From: an uncultured Slackia sp.
GTDB lineage: Bacteria; Actinomycetota; Coriobacteriia; Coriobacteriales; Eggerthellaceae
Length of the DNA stretch: 64,000 bases
NCBI RefSeq assembly: GCF_934630525.1
Contig: NZ_CAKTVX010000001.1
Span: forward strand, 310,001 to 374,000
Reading direction: 5' to 3'
Position numbers and translations under genes: made by a program. The notes below the pieces were generated by a model. The model made no database searches. It saw only the letters and a program-made list of their open reading frames with translations, and was not told the DNA's origin. This document shows, piece after piece, positions 1 to 8,157 of the stretch. Every line of letters begins with the position of its first letter. The stretch's first letter is position 1.

Positions 1-2
1 CC

Positions 3-1257
3 AACGAGCAAATCGACCAGATTTGCAGCTCCATCGAGGAGTTCGGGTTCAACGACCCCGTGGCTGTTTGGGACGGCCCCGAGGGAACCGAAATCGTGGC
101 GGGCCACGGTCGCGTCATGGCTGCGAAGAAGCTGGGAATGGCGAAGGTGCCTATCATCCGCCTCGACCACATGGACGACAAAGAGCGCAAGGCCTACGGG
201 CTGGCGCACAACAAGCTCACGATGAACACCGGCTGGGACTTCGCGAAGCTCGACGCTGAGCTGGACGAGCTTGCGGGCGAGTTCGACATGGCAGACTTCG
301 GGTTCGACGATATGGATCTTCCAAGCGACGACGATGTGGAGATAACCGAGGACGAGCCTGACAACGACGCCAGCGGCAGAGTGCAATCTGGCGAGCTTTG
401 GCGCATGGGAGGGCACGTGCTGTTTTGCGGCGACTCGACCGACGCGAAAGCCGTCGGTCGCTTGATGTCGGCGATGCCCAGCGCGGGGGGCGGCGAGCGC
501 AGACCTGCTTCTGACTGACCCGCCATACAACGTCGCATTGGGGCAGCACGACAGTCCGAGCGAGGCCAAGCAGCTGCACAGGCGCACGGATGGGCTGGTC
601 ATTGCGAACGACAGCTGGAGCAGCGACGAGGCATTCGTCGAGTTCCTACGCTCCGTGCTTTGCAGCGCCTTGTCGGCAATGAGGCCCGGCGCGGCCTTCT
701 ACGTCTGGTACGCATCTACGCAGAGCGCCAACTTCCTCGAGGCCGCAAAGAGGGCCGGAATGGACGTGAAGCAGATTCTCGTCTGGGCCAAGAACACCTT
801 CGCGCTTGGGCGGCAGGATTACCAGTGGCGGCATGAGCTGTGCCTGTACGGCTGGAGGGGCGGCGCGGCGCATTACTTCACAGACAGCCGCAAGGAATCG
901 ACCGTCATTACCGACGACCGCAGCCCAAACGGCATGAGCAAGGCTGAGCTCGTCGAGTTCGTCAAAGACCTGCTCGCGCAGAAGGGCGCGACAACGGTGC
1001 TCGAATTCGACAAGCCGACGCGAAGCGAGCTGCACCCGACGATGAAGCCCGTCGGCCTGTTCGCGTACCAAATCATGAACAGCACAAGGCGCGGCGAGAC
1101 CGTCCTCGACATGTTCGGCGGCAGCGGAACCAGCGTCGTCGCGTGCGAGCAGACGGGGAGGCACTGCGCATGCATCGAGCTCGACCCGCACTACGCCAGC
1201 GTCATAGTCGACAGATGGGAGCGCCTGACGGGTGGAAGCGCCGAGAGAATCGGCTGA
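3..1257 (+). pseudogene. ParB-domain DNA methyltransferase (N4/N6 type), frameshifted in a G6 tract; 5' end outside window
   Basis: The first part (frame from position 3 to the stop at 518) is a ParB N-terminal-like domain: a VAVWDG...IVAGHGR block followed by KLG and the LAHNKLT motif. The second part (frame to 1257) is a beta-class amino-methyltransferase: DPPYNV catalytic motif at about 523-537, C-terminal DMFGGSGTS SAM-binding motif at about 1110-1136, and HPTMKP before it. The frames join at GGGGGG, 485-490. Removing one G gives continuous SAGAASADLLLTDPPY, so this is one gene of the ParB-methyltransferase fusion family common in phages and mobile elements, probably modifying DNA at adenine or cytosine. 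As read, the product stops at 518 without its catalytic motif. The shift could be a true mutation, a phase-variable tract or a sequencing error. A start at TTG 538 would omit the DPPY motif, so it is unlikely to give an active enzyme. Confidence 0.85.
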
Positions 1258-1264
1258 CAGCACT

Positions 1265-1298
1265 AAAAAAGCCCTGGCGCAAGCTGGGGCTTTCTTGT
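1265..1298 (+). terminator. Rho-independent terminator after the methyltransferase
   Basis: A 10-bp stem AAGCCCTGGC / GCTGGGGCTT with two GU wobbles, a GCAA loop and a following TTTCTTG. It separates the methyltransferase transcript from the packaging genes. Confidence 0.8.
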
Positions 1299-1357
1299 GA
1301 CTGCTGGCGTAACGTTTCTGGCAAGCAACGGATATCTACCTGCGGAAACGTGAGCCA

Positions 1358-1735
1358 ATGTCTAAAGAGAAACTTACCAAAGAGGGAATCGAGAAGGCGG
1401 TGAAGTACTGCCGCGCCGGGCTTCCTGACTGCCAGATAGCGGCGATTCTCGGCGTTCCGAAGACTACATACAGCCGATGGATAAACCACCCCACGACGGC
1501 GAACCAGCGAGAACTGTGCGAACGCCTTAAAAAGGCCGACGCGGAGCGCGAGGCGAACCTTGTCTCGCGCATCATGAGGGCATCCGATGACACGTGGCAG
1601 GCGGCTGCGTGGCTGCTTGAGCGCAGATACCCGGAGCGGTACGCAAGGCCGACGAGGCCAGAGGACAACACCGACACCGCCGTGCTCAAGGCGGCCAAGG
1701 AGCTCGTCTCGGCCGTCCCTAGCGCGATCAGGTAG
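1358..1735 (+). CDS. Phage terminase small subunit-like HTH protein
   Basis: 125 aa. Its place directly before the terminase large subunit (2 nt apart) identifies it as the likely small terminase, which recognises the phage packaging site and loads the large subunit. A helix-turn-helix is visible at residues 24-42 (DCQIAAILGVPKTTYSRWI), followed by a charged helical region (LCERLKKADAEREANLVSRI) and WLLERRYPERYA, typical of small terminases of Gram-positive phages. The ATG at 1358 has only a weak ribosome site (GGAAACG upstream). No other in-frame start gives a better fit. The functional assignment rests on the HTH and position more than on a diagnostic motif. Confidence 0.8.
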   Translation: MSKEKLTKEGIEKAVKYCRAGLPDCQIAAILGVPKTTYSRWINHPTTANQRELCERLKKADAEREANLVSRIMRASDDTWQAAAWLLERRYPERYARPTRPEDNTDTAVLKAAKELVSAVPSAIR

Positions 1736-1737
1736 CC

Positions 1738-2931
1738 ATGCTGACGAGGATGCAGCAGGAGTACCTGCAAGAGTGCACGCACCGATGGAACGTGAAATGC
1801 GGCGCGACGGGCAGCGGCAAATCGTACCTCGACATAGCGGTGACGATTCCGCAGCGAATCATGGCGGCGAGGGGCGAAGGCCTGCTCGTGATGATTGGAA
1901 ACACCCGCTCCACCTTGGAGCGCAACATCCTGGAGCCCATGCGCTCGCTCTACAGCGACGACGTGGTGGGGAACATCCGCGTGGACAACACGGCGATAAT
2001 CTTCGGCAAGAAGGTGTATTGCCTGGGCGCGGACAAGAGCAACAGCGTCAGCAAGATTCAGGGCGCGACGTTCGAGTGGGTCTACGGCGATGAGGTGACC
2101 ACGTGGGCGGAGCCCGTGTTCCAGATGCTCAAATCGCGCCTGCGCTGCCCCCACAGCCATTTCGACGGCACGTGTAACCCCGATTCGCCTAACCACTGGT
2201 TCAAAAGGTTCCTCGATTCAGAGGGAATCGACATATACCGCCAGGACTACACCATCTGGGACGGCGCCCTGCTTCCCGAGGTCGTGGCGCAGCTCGAAGC
2301 CGACTACGCGGGCACCATCTACTACGACCGATACATCAAGGGCCTGTGGACGCAGGCCGAGGGCCTTATCTATCCCGACCACAAGAACGCAGCAGAGGCC
2401 CGATTCGAGGGCGATGCGGAAGAGTACGCGGTGTCGTGCGACTACGGCACTCAGAACGCCTTCGCCGCTCTTCTGTGGGCACGCGGCGGGGGCTGCTGGC
2501 ACGTGGTGAAGGAGTACCGATACAGCGGGCGCGACACGGGGCACCAGAAGACCGACGCGGACTACGCGGCGGACATGGCGGCGTTCCTGGGCGGTTTGCC
2601 GAGGGACACGCCGTTCATAATCGACCCGAGCGCGACCAGCTTCCACGCGGCGATGCGGCAGGCTGGCTTCAAGGTGCGCAAGGCGCGCAACGACGTGGCA
2701 GACGGCATCAGGGAGACGGCCATGTGCATGGCCAAAGGCAAGGTGAAGTACGCCGACGATTTGCCAGAGCTGGCGAAGGAATTCGCTGGCTACGTGTGGG
2801 ACGCGAAGGCCGACGGGGACAAGCCCGTGAAGGTGAACGACCACCTGATGGACGCGCTGAGGTACGGGGTCGCGACCTTGCGCATGTGGAAGGAAAAGAG
2901 CACGTACATTTCACCGTTCAAGGGGGTTTGA
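1738..2931 (+). CDS. terL: Phage terminase large subunit (ATPase/nuclease)
   Basis: 397 aa, full length for PBSX/SPP1-type large terminases. The N-terminal packaging ATPase has Walker A GATGSGKS at residues 22-29 and Walker B VYGDE at 115-119. The C-terminal RNase H-like headful nuclease has acidic residues at D235 (SCDYGTQNAF), D296 (FIIDPSATSF) and D372 (NDHLMDALRYG). The protein pumps DNA into the prohead and cuts the concatemer. The stop overlaps the portal start (TGATG at 2929-2933), so the two are translationally coupled. ATPase and nuclease motifs both appear intact. Confidence 0.95.
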   Translation: MLTRMQQEYLQECTHRWNVKCGATGSGKSYLDIAVTIPQRIMAARGEGLLVMIGNTRSTLERNILEPMRSLYSDDVVGNIRVDNTAIIFGKKVYCLGADKSNSVSKIQGATFEWVYGDEVTTWAEPVFQMLKSRLRCPHSHFDGTCNPDSPNHWFKRFLDSEGIDIYRQDYTIWDGALLPEVVAQLEADYAGTIYYDRYIKGLWTQAEGLIYPDHKNAAEARFEGDAEEYAVSCDYGTQNAFAALLWARGGGCWHVVKEYRYSGRDTGHQKTDADYAADMAAFLGGLPRDTPFIIDPSATSFHAAMRQAGFKVRKARNDVADGIRETAMCMAKGKVKYADDLPELAKEFAGYVWDAKADGDKPVKVNDHLMDALRYGVATLRMWKEKSTYISPFKGV

Positions 2932-4349
2932 TGGGTTCCAATTCGACAATCATCACGTATCAGGAGCTTTTGGAGGATGGCGCTACGCCTGGCTTCGTCA
3001 AGGAGGCCATCGAGCGCCACAAGGCGAGCGAGATGTACAAGAATGCCCGAAGCGCCGACAACTACTACCGCCAGCGTAACGAGACAATCTGCAATTTCAC
3101 GCGCACGCTGTTCGGCACCGACGGCAGCCGATTCGACGATTTCACGGCATCGAAGCTGCGAATCGCGAGCAACCTCTTCAAGCGCCTGAACGTTCAGCGC
3201 TGCATGTACTCGCTGGGCAAGGGCGTGAGCTTCGTTGAGGTCGGCGAGGGCGGCGAGGACACCACGAAGGCGAAGATGGGGCCTCGCTTCGACGACGACG
3301 TGAAGCAGATAGGCCTCAACGCCTTGATTCACGGCATCTCTTTTCCATTCTGGAACCTCGACCACATCGACGTTTTCTCCGCGACCGAGTTCGCTCCGAT
3401 TTGGGACGAGACCTCTGGCGCGCTGATGGCTGGCATCCGTTTCTGGCGCTTGGATTCGACGCGCCCGCTTCACGCGGTGCTGTACGAGCAGGACGGCTAC
3501 ACGGCCTTCGACGCGAAGACCACCGACGATTTGCAGGTATGCCCAGAGGGAAAGCGCCCGTACAAGGCCACATACGCAGAGGTGCCGGCCGACGGCCTGA
3601 AGCTGGCCGTGGACGAGGAGAACTACTCGCGCCTCCCCATCATCCCGATTTGGGGCAGCGACGCGCATCAATCTACCCTCGTGGGGCTGCGCGAGAGCGT
3701 GGACGCCTACGACCTAATCAAGTCTGGCCTGGCGAACGACACGCAGGACTGCGCCGAGATTTACTGGATCGTGGAGAACGCTGGCGGCATGAAGGACGAG
3801 GACTTGCAGCAGCTGCGAGACCGGCTGAAGCTGACGCACATCGCGAACGCCGACACCGAGGACGGCGGCAGGATTTCGCCGTACACGCAGGAGGTGCCGT
3901 ATGCGGCCCGCAAGGCCGTGCTCGACGCAATCAAGGCGGACATGTACGAGGATTTCGGCGCTTTGGACGTGCACACCGTGGCAGCAGGCGCGACCAACGA
4001 CCACATCGACGCGGCGTACCAGCCGATGGACGAGGAGGCCGACGAGTTCGAGCGCCATATCCGCGAGGGCATCATGGATTTGGTGGCGTTGCAGGGCATC
4101 GTCGACACGCCCGTTTTCACCCGCAACCGCATCAGCAACGTGCGCGACCAGGTGGAGACGGTTCTGATGGAGGCGGAATACCTGGACGACGAGACCATTC
4201 TGCGCAAGCTGCCCAACATAACGCCCGACGAGGTGGCCGAAATCCTGAAGCGCAAGGACGAGGAGGCGGCGGACAAGATGGCCGCGCTTCCCCCAGCGTT
4301 GCAGGCGAACGCCAAGCAGGACGATGGCGAAGAGGAAGCCGAGGAGTAG
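2931..4349 (+). CDS. Phage portal protein (SPP1 gp6-like)
   Basis: 472 aa. The open frame extends upstream to 2346 inside terL, but the true start is ATG 2931, which overlaps the terL stop. Recognised by order (TerL-portal-MuF) and by the SPP1-type portal pattern: an N-terminal YYRQRN segment, a central conserved LPIIPIWG then STLVGLRESVDAYD region, and an acidic C-terminal tail (KQDDGEEEAEE). It forms the dodecameric ring at the capsid vertex through which DNA passes and to which head-tail connectors attach. No truncation is seen. Confidence 0.92.
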   Translation: MGSNSTIITYQELLEDGATPGFVKEAIERHKASEMYKNARSADNYYRQRNETICNFTRTLFGTDGSRFDDFTASKLRIASNLFKRLNVQRCMYSLGKGVSFVEVGEGGEDTTKAKMGPRFDDDVKQIGLNALIHGISFPFWNLDHIDVFSATEFAPIWDETSGALMAGIRFWRLDSTRPLHAVLYEQDGYTAFDAKTTDDLQVCPEGKRPYKATYAEVPADGLKLAVDEENYSRLPIIPIWGSDAHQSTLVGLRESVDAYDLIKSGLANDTQDCAEIYWIVENAGGMKDEDLQQLRDRLKLTHIANADTEDGGRISPYTQEVPYAARKAVLDAIKADMYEDFGALDVHTVAAGATNDHIDAAYQPMDEEADEFERHIREGIMDLVALQGIVDTPVFTRNRISNVRDQVETVLMEAEYLDDETILRKLPNITPDEVAEILKRKDEEAADKMAALPPALQANAKQDDGEEEAEE

Positions 4350-4352
4350 CGC

Positions 4353-6464
4353 ATGAGCGACCAGGCGCACGACTTCGCGGAGCGGAAGATAGCCGAGTTC
4401 CAGGCCGACGTTTATGAGACGTACCAGCAGGCGCAGGCGGACGCGCAGGAAGCCCTCTCGCGGTTCCTCAAGCGCTTCGAGAAGGAGGACGGGGAGCAGC
4501 GGGCGAAGGTGGAGGCTGGCGAGCTCTCCGAGGCCGACTACAAGGCCTGGCGCAAGGGCAAAATCCTGCGCTCAAGGCAGCTCTCGAGCACGCTCGACCA
4601 GGTTTCGCAGGCCATGACCGATGCGAACCAGGTCGCCATGGCTGCGCTGAGCGGCAAGCTGCCCGAGGTGTACGCCGAGAACGCCAACTACGCCGCCTTC
4701 TCCATCTGCAAGGACACTGGCGTGGCCGTGGCGTTCGACCTCGTAGACCCCGACACGGTGGGGCACATGCTCACGGCTGGCGCCGCGCTGCTCCCCGCCG
4801 TTGACGTGGCGAAGGATATGGCGTGGAACCGCAAGCTTGTCTCATCGCAGCTGACCCAGGGCGTTTTGCTGGGCGAATCCATTCCGAAGATAGCCCGCCG
4901 AGTGCAGAACGTCACGGGCAGCAACATGGCAACGGCCATGCGCACGGCCAGGACTGCCGTGACGGGAGCTGAATGCGCGGGGCGCATGAGCAGCTACAAG
5001 CGGGCGAAGGGCATGGGCATCAAGCTCAAGAAGGAATGGCTCTCGACGCTCGACAACCGCACGCGACACAGCCACAGGCAGCTCGACGGCGAGCGCATCG
5101 ACAACAAGGAGAGCGCCAAGTTCTCGAACGGGTGCCGCTATCCTGGAGACCCGCAGGGGCGTTACGCCGAGATTTGCAACTGCCGCTGCACTGTGATCGC
5201 AGCCGTGGAGGGCTTCGAGACGGACGATGCCGAGCGGTGGAGCAAGCTGCCAGAGGACATGACGTATGAGGAATGGAAGGCTGGGGATGCGGCGAGGCCA
5301 CCGCACGACAGCAGCGGGCGCACGATGGGAGAGTTCTTCGAGCAGCCGAGCGTGAAGGCGCAGCTAGAGAAGCGCGGCATGACCGAGGCGCAGGGCCGCA
5401 AGGCGTTGTCTGAGCACTTGAAAACGCGAGGGGCAAGCAGTAGCACGTTCAAGTCATTGCAGAGGATTGAACAGCAAAGGGCATGGAGCAACGCCCTTAA
5501 GAGTATTGAGATGGGGCCACTTGGAGGCTTCGTCCCGGTAGGTATGTCTGAAACCAGGGCGCAGCGAGATTTGGCCGTCGATATGGCCCATATACTGGCG
5601 AAGTCGAAGGACGCTGACATAAAGGCGCTATACCGGAAGTATGGCCCGCAGCTGGTGATTGCAATCGACGAGCCCGGAATCGGATGCTCGTTCAAGCGCA
5701 AACTCGGCGGCGTAGAGCTCGATATAGCCAGAGTGAAACGCGGTAACGAGGTCTACTTGCATCACGAGGTAGCCTTCCATGAGTTCGGCCATATGATAGA
5801 TTGGCTTTCTTCTGGACGGAAAGGGCTTACGTCAAATGGCAGTGGAATCGTTGAATGCATCGACAACGATTGGACTTCGTATATCGGCAAGGCTGCAAAG
5901 CGCAAGGCATCGAATAAGTTCAACGAACTGTCGAAAAGCGACCCGAGTGAGGCAATCAAACTGATTCGCGAACGGGCGAAGGAAATCGGCGAGCGCAGCG
6001 TGGTCAGACTTTGCAGAGAAGCAACGCGTGCGAATAGGGAATATGGCACTGGTTGGCGCACGCTCCTCGTTCAGCTGATGGACGACGAGAGATTTGCAAA
6101 GGTCGCAGATTCCTTGCTCGACTCTAATGCGCGATGGGAGCTAAAGTATAATAGAAGGGAGCTGAACAACCTGGTAATTGCCGACTTGAAGAAGCTCGTA
6201 AACGAAAGGACGAAGCATTCGTACTACGATGCGAGCGACGTTATCGAAGGAGCAACGGGAGTACCGTTTCCGCTTGGGGCGGGACACGGCGGCGATTATT
6301 TCACGGATGCGCTGAGCGGCGAGGAAAGACGAGCCACGGAGTTCTTCGCCGAGGCGTGTTCTGCGAAGGTCATGAATGACGGGTCGTTGGAGATACTGCG
6401 CGAACTGTTCCCGACGGCAATGGGGCGGTTCGAAAGAATAGTCAAGGAGGTTCTCGAATGCTGA
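4353..6464 (+). CDS. MuF/SPP1 gp7-type head protein with C-terminal zinc-metallopeptidase domain
   Basis: 703 aa, about twice the length of a plain MuF protein. Residues 1-290 are a MuF/gp7 minor head domain: charged coiled N-terminus, TARTAVTGAE, W-LSTLDNRTRHSHRQLDG and a Cys-rich CNCRCTV block at its end. A linker (about 300-370) leads to a separate C-terminal domain with H476-EFG-H480 (HExxH-like zinc site with Phe-Gly in the middle) and a downstream E663-FFA-E667, matching the HExxH...E arrangement of anthrax-lethal-factor-like peptidases. From about 5,400 the DNA is visibly less GC-rich than the first half, suggesting acquisition of the C-terminal module. Phage MuF proteins with exchangeable C-terminal toxin or enzyme domains are a known class. 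The next gene starts inside this one and may encode the immunity partner. Whether the peptidase is a toxin or acts on phage/host targets is inference. Confidence 0.85.
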   Translation: MSDQAHDFAERKIAEFQADVYETYQQAQADAQEALSRFLKRFEKEDGEQRAKVEAGELSEADYKAWRKGKILRSRQLSSTLDQVSQAMTDANQVAMAALSGKLPEVYAENANYAAFSICKDTGVAVAFDLVDPDTVGHMLTAGAALLPAVDVAKDMAWNRKLVSSQLTQGVLLGESIPKIARRVQNVTGSNMATAMRTARTAVTGAECAGRMSSYKRAKGMGIKLKKEWLSTLDNRTRHSHRQLDGERIDNKESAKFSNGCRYPGDPQGRYAEICNCRCTVIAAVEGFETDDAERWSKLPEDMTYEEWKAGDAARPPHDSSGRTMGEFFEQPSVKAQLEKRGMTEAQGRKALSEHLKTRGASSSTFKSLQRIEQQRAWSNALKSIEMGPLGGFVPVGMSETRAQRDLAVDMAHILAKSKDADIKALYRKYGPQLVIAIDEPGIGCSFKRKLGGVELDIARVKRGNEVYLHHEVAFHEFGHMIDWLSSGRKGLTSNGSGIVECIDNDWTSYIGKAAKRKASNKFNELSKSDPSEAIKLIRERAKEIGERSVVRLCREATRANREYGTGWRTLLVQLMDDERFAKVADSLLDSNARWELKYNRRELNNLVIADLKKLVNERTKHSYYDASDVIEGATGVPFPLGAGHGGDYFTDALSGEERRATEFFAEACSAKVMNDGSLEILRELFPTAMGRFERIVKEVLEC

Positions 6465-6793
6465 CGCAAGAGCAGGTGATTGAGGCCGAGGATGCATACC
6501 GCGCCGCCTTTTACGAAATCCCCGGCTGGATGCTCCGCTTGAGCGACGAGGAATTCGTGAAGCTTGCAAACGATGCGGTCGAGAAAGGGAACCCCCTCCC
6601 AGAGCAACTAGAGTCCGAGCAGGCCGAAGAAGAGAAGGCGAATGCGGCGATTCGCGAGTACCAAAAACGCTTTGGCGGAGTGCCGTGGGCGTTTCAAGGT
6701 ATGGACTGCGCAAAACTCGTCGATTTAGTCGAGAAATCCATAAGGACAGGTAGGGAGTACGTGCCCGAGTACGACGAGGGTGCTCTGTACTAA
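6458..6793 (+). CDS. Small acidic protein overlapping the MuF metallopeptidase; candidate immunity protein
   Basis: 111 aa, no family recognised. It begins at ATG 6458, seven bases before the end of the MuF stop codon, with a perfect AAGGAGG at 6444-6450 inside the MuF gene, so it is translationally coupled. The product is soluble and acidic, with no signal or membrane segment (EAEDAYRAAFYEIPGW, SDEEFVKLANDAVEKG, a Glu/Ala-rich helix, then FGGVPWAFQGMDCAKLVDLVEKS). It shares the lower-GC composition of the MuF C-terminal domain and is followed at once by a terminator. A small gene immediately after an exchangeable toxin-like domain is the usual place for an immunity gene. That role is inferred from context only. 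Confidence 0.7.
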   Translation: MLTQEQVIEAEDAYRAAFYEIPGWMLRLSDEEFVKLANDAVEKGNPLPEQLESEQAEEEKANAAIREYQKRFGGVPWAFQGMDCAKLVDLVEKSIRTGREYVPEYDEGALY

Positions 6794-6794
6794 G

Positions 6795-6820
6795 AAAGGC
6801 CCGCTTCGGCGGGCCTTTTC
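6795..6820 (+). terminator. Rho-independent terminator after the MuF/immunity cassette
   Basis: Stem GGCCCGC (6798-6804), TTCG loop, GCGGGCC (6809-6815), then TTTTC. It closes the cassette, so the capsid genes downstream probably need their own promoter or antitermination. Confidence 0.9.
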
Positions 6821-6838
6821 CTTTGCTGTGACAATCCC

Positions 6839-6909
6839 GCGACAATTGAGCCCTAAGCCCGCAGGCTTCGAGTTACAGGGGCCGCAACCCTGGGCCTGCG
6901 GGAAGTCGC
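6839..6909 (+). other. Nested stem-loop (candidate structured RNA) before the gp10-like gene
   Basis: Three nested helices: GCGAC (6839-6843)/GTCGC (6905-6909), CCCGCAGGC (6858-6866)/GCCTGCGGG (6894-6902), and CAGGG (6876-6880)/CCCTG (6888-6892). It lies between the terminator at 6820 and ATG 6988, a span without an ORF of its own. It could be a leader, a processing site or a cis element. No known family is recognised. Confidence 0.55.
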
Positions 6910-6987
6910 CGCGTTCGTGCTACGTGCGGTTCGGGCGGCGCGGAGTGCCCTGGGGAAACTTGGGGCATTTCGTTTTTAGGGGGACAT

Positions 6988-7461
6988 ATGGCGGGAAAGC
7001 AGGGCTTCAGCGGAAAGAACGACACGTACACCGACCGCAACGGCGACGTGGTGCATGGGATGCGCGAGAACGGCTTCACGAGCGGCAATACCAAAGGCCT
7101 GCTCGCCTCCGACATCAGCGGGCTGCTCGAAGTGCGGGAGAACAACACGCAGGCGATTGTAGAGGCGATAAACAAGGCGCTCGCGAAGGCGATGGAGGAA
7201 ATCGGGCTCGTGGCGGAAGGGTACGCGAAGAAGGCGTGCCCCGTGGACACTGGCCGCTTGCGTAACAGCATCACGCACCTCGTGGGAGACGGCGGGCGGG
7301 CCGCGTACATCGGAACCAACGTCGAATACGCCGTGTACGTCGAGGAAGGCCATTCGACCAGGAGCGGAACGAAGGTCGAGGGCGTGCACTTCCTCAAGAA
7401 CGCGGCCACGAACCACGGAGACAAATACCGCGCGATTCTTCGCAGCAACATGGGCAAGTGA
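6988..7461 (+). CDS. HK97 gp10-like head-tail/minor capsid protein
   Basis: 157 aa. It carries the HK97 gp10/tail-completion signature: a helical segment, CPVDTGRLRNSI at about 86-97, then YIGTNVEYAVYVEEGHS and a C-terminal helix. Proteins of this fold join or complete the head-tail connector. ATG 6988 is preceded by AGGGGGACAT. Its position before the scaffold rather than after the connectors is unusual, and it is isolated by terminators on both sides. It could instead be a minor capsid or decoration protein in this phage. Confidence 0.75.
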   Translation: MAGKQGFSGKNDTYTDRNGDVVHGMRENGFTSGNTKGLLASDISGLLEVRENNTQAIVEAINKALAKAMEEIGLVAEGYAKKACPVDTGRLRNSITHLVGDGGRAAYIGTNVEYAVYVEEGHSTRSGTKVEGVHFLKNAATNHGDKYRAILRSNMGK

Positions 7462-7475
7462 GCATGCCCCATTGG

Positions 7476-7501
7476 AGCGTCCCTTCGGGGGCGCTTTTTT
7501 G
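7476..7501 (+). terminator. Rho-independent terminator after the gp10-like gene
   Basis: An 8-bp stem AGCGTCCC (7476-7483)/GGGGCGCT (7488-7495) with a TTCG loop and a run of six T. Confidence 0.92.
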
Positions 7502-7609
7502 ATGCTGTGACCAGCGGCGCAAAATCGTACCAAGACGCGGGCAAGGCAATGCCCGCAACCAGCCACGAGGCAGCGTGGCGACATTCCGAGGCAAAGGAGA
7601 AATTGGGAT

Positions 7610-8155
7610 ATGGCACTGACCCGACGCATGCTCAAGGCACTGGGCATCGAAGACGAGAAGGCAGAGGAAATCATCTCGGCGCACATCGAGAGCACGGACG
7701 CCCTCAAGGCGCAGCGAGACGAGTACAAGGCGCAGCTCGAAGCGAAGCCCGCCCCGAAGCAGGAGCCGAAGGCCGAGCCGAGCGACGAGTACAAGGAGAA
7801 GTTCGAGGCCACGGAGAAGGCCTTCGAGGACTTCAAGGCCAAGGTCGAGGGGGAGAAGGCGGCGGCGCAGAAGAAGGCGCTCTACCGCGACCTCATCGCC
7901 AAGGCTGGCGTTGACGCGAAGCGCATCGACGCGGTGCTCAAGATTTCCGACCTGGATTCCGTCGAGGTCGCGGACGGGGCCATCAAGGACGCCGACAAGC
8001 TGGTCGAAGGCATCAAGGCCGACTTCGCGGACTTCATTCCCGTAATCACGACAGAGGGCGCGAGCGTCGCCAAGCCCCCAGCGGGCGACGGCGGAACCGC
8101 GGCCCCGAAGACCCTGCGCGACGCTTTGCGCGAGCGCTATGAACAGAAAGGCTAA
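7610..8155 (+). CDS. Phage scaffolding protein (GP20-like)
   Basis: 181 aa, highly charged and Lys/Glu/Ala-rich with a central coiled coil (about 35-95: DEYKAQLEAKPAPKQEPK, EKFEATEKAFEDFKAKVEG), typical of scaffolds that direct capsid assembly and are then lost. It sits immediately before the capsid gene (stop 8155, capsid ATG 8158). ATG 7610 has AAAGGAG about 10 nt upstream. A C-terminal TLRDALRERYEQKG helix ends the protein. Identity rests on composition, size and order. Confidence 0.85.
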   Translation: MALTRRMLKALGIEDEKAEEIISAHIESTDALKAQRDEYKAQLEAKPAPKQEPKAEPSDEYKEKFEATEKAFEDFKAKVEGEKAAAQKKALYRDLIAKAGVDAKRIDAVLKISDLDSVEVADGAIKDADKLVEGIKADFADFIPVITTEGASVAKPPAGDGGTAAPKTLRDALRERYEQKG

Positions 8156-8157
8156 GA

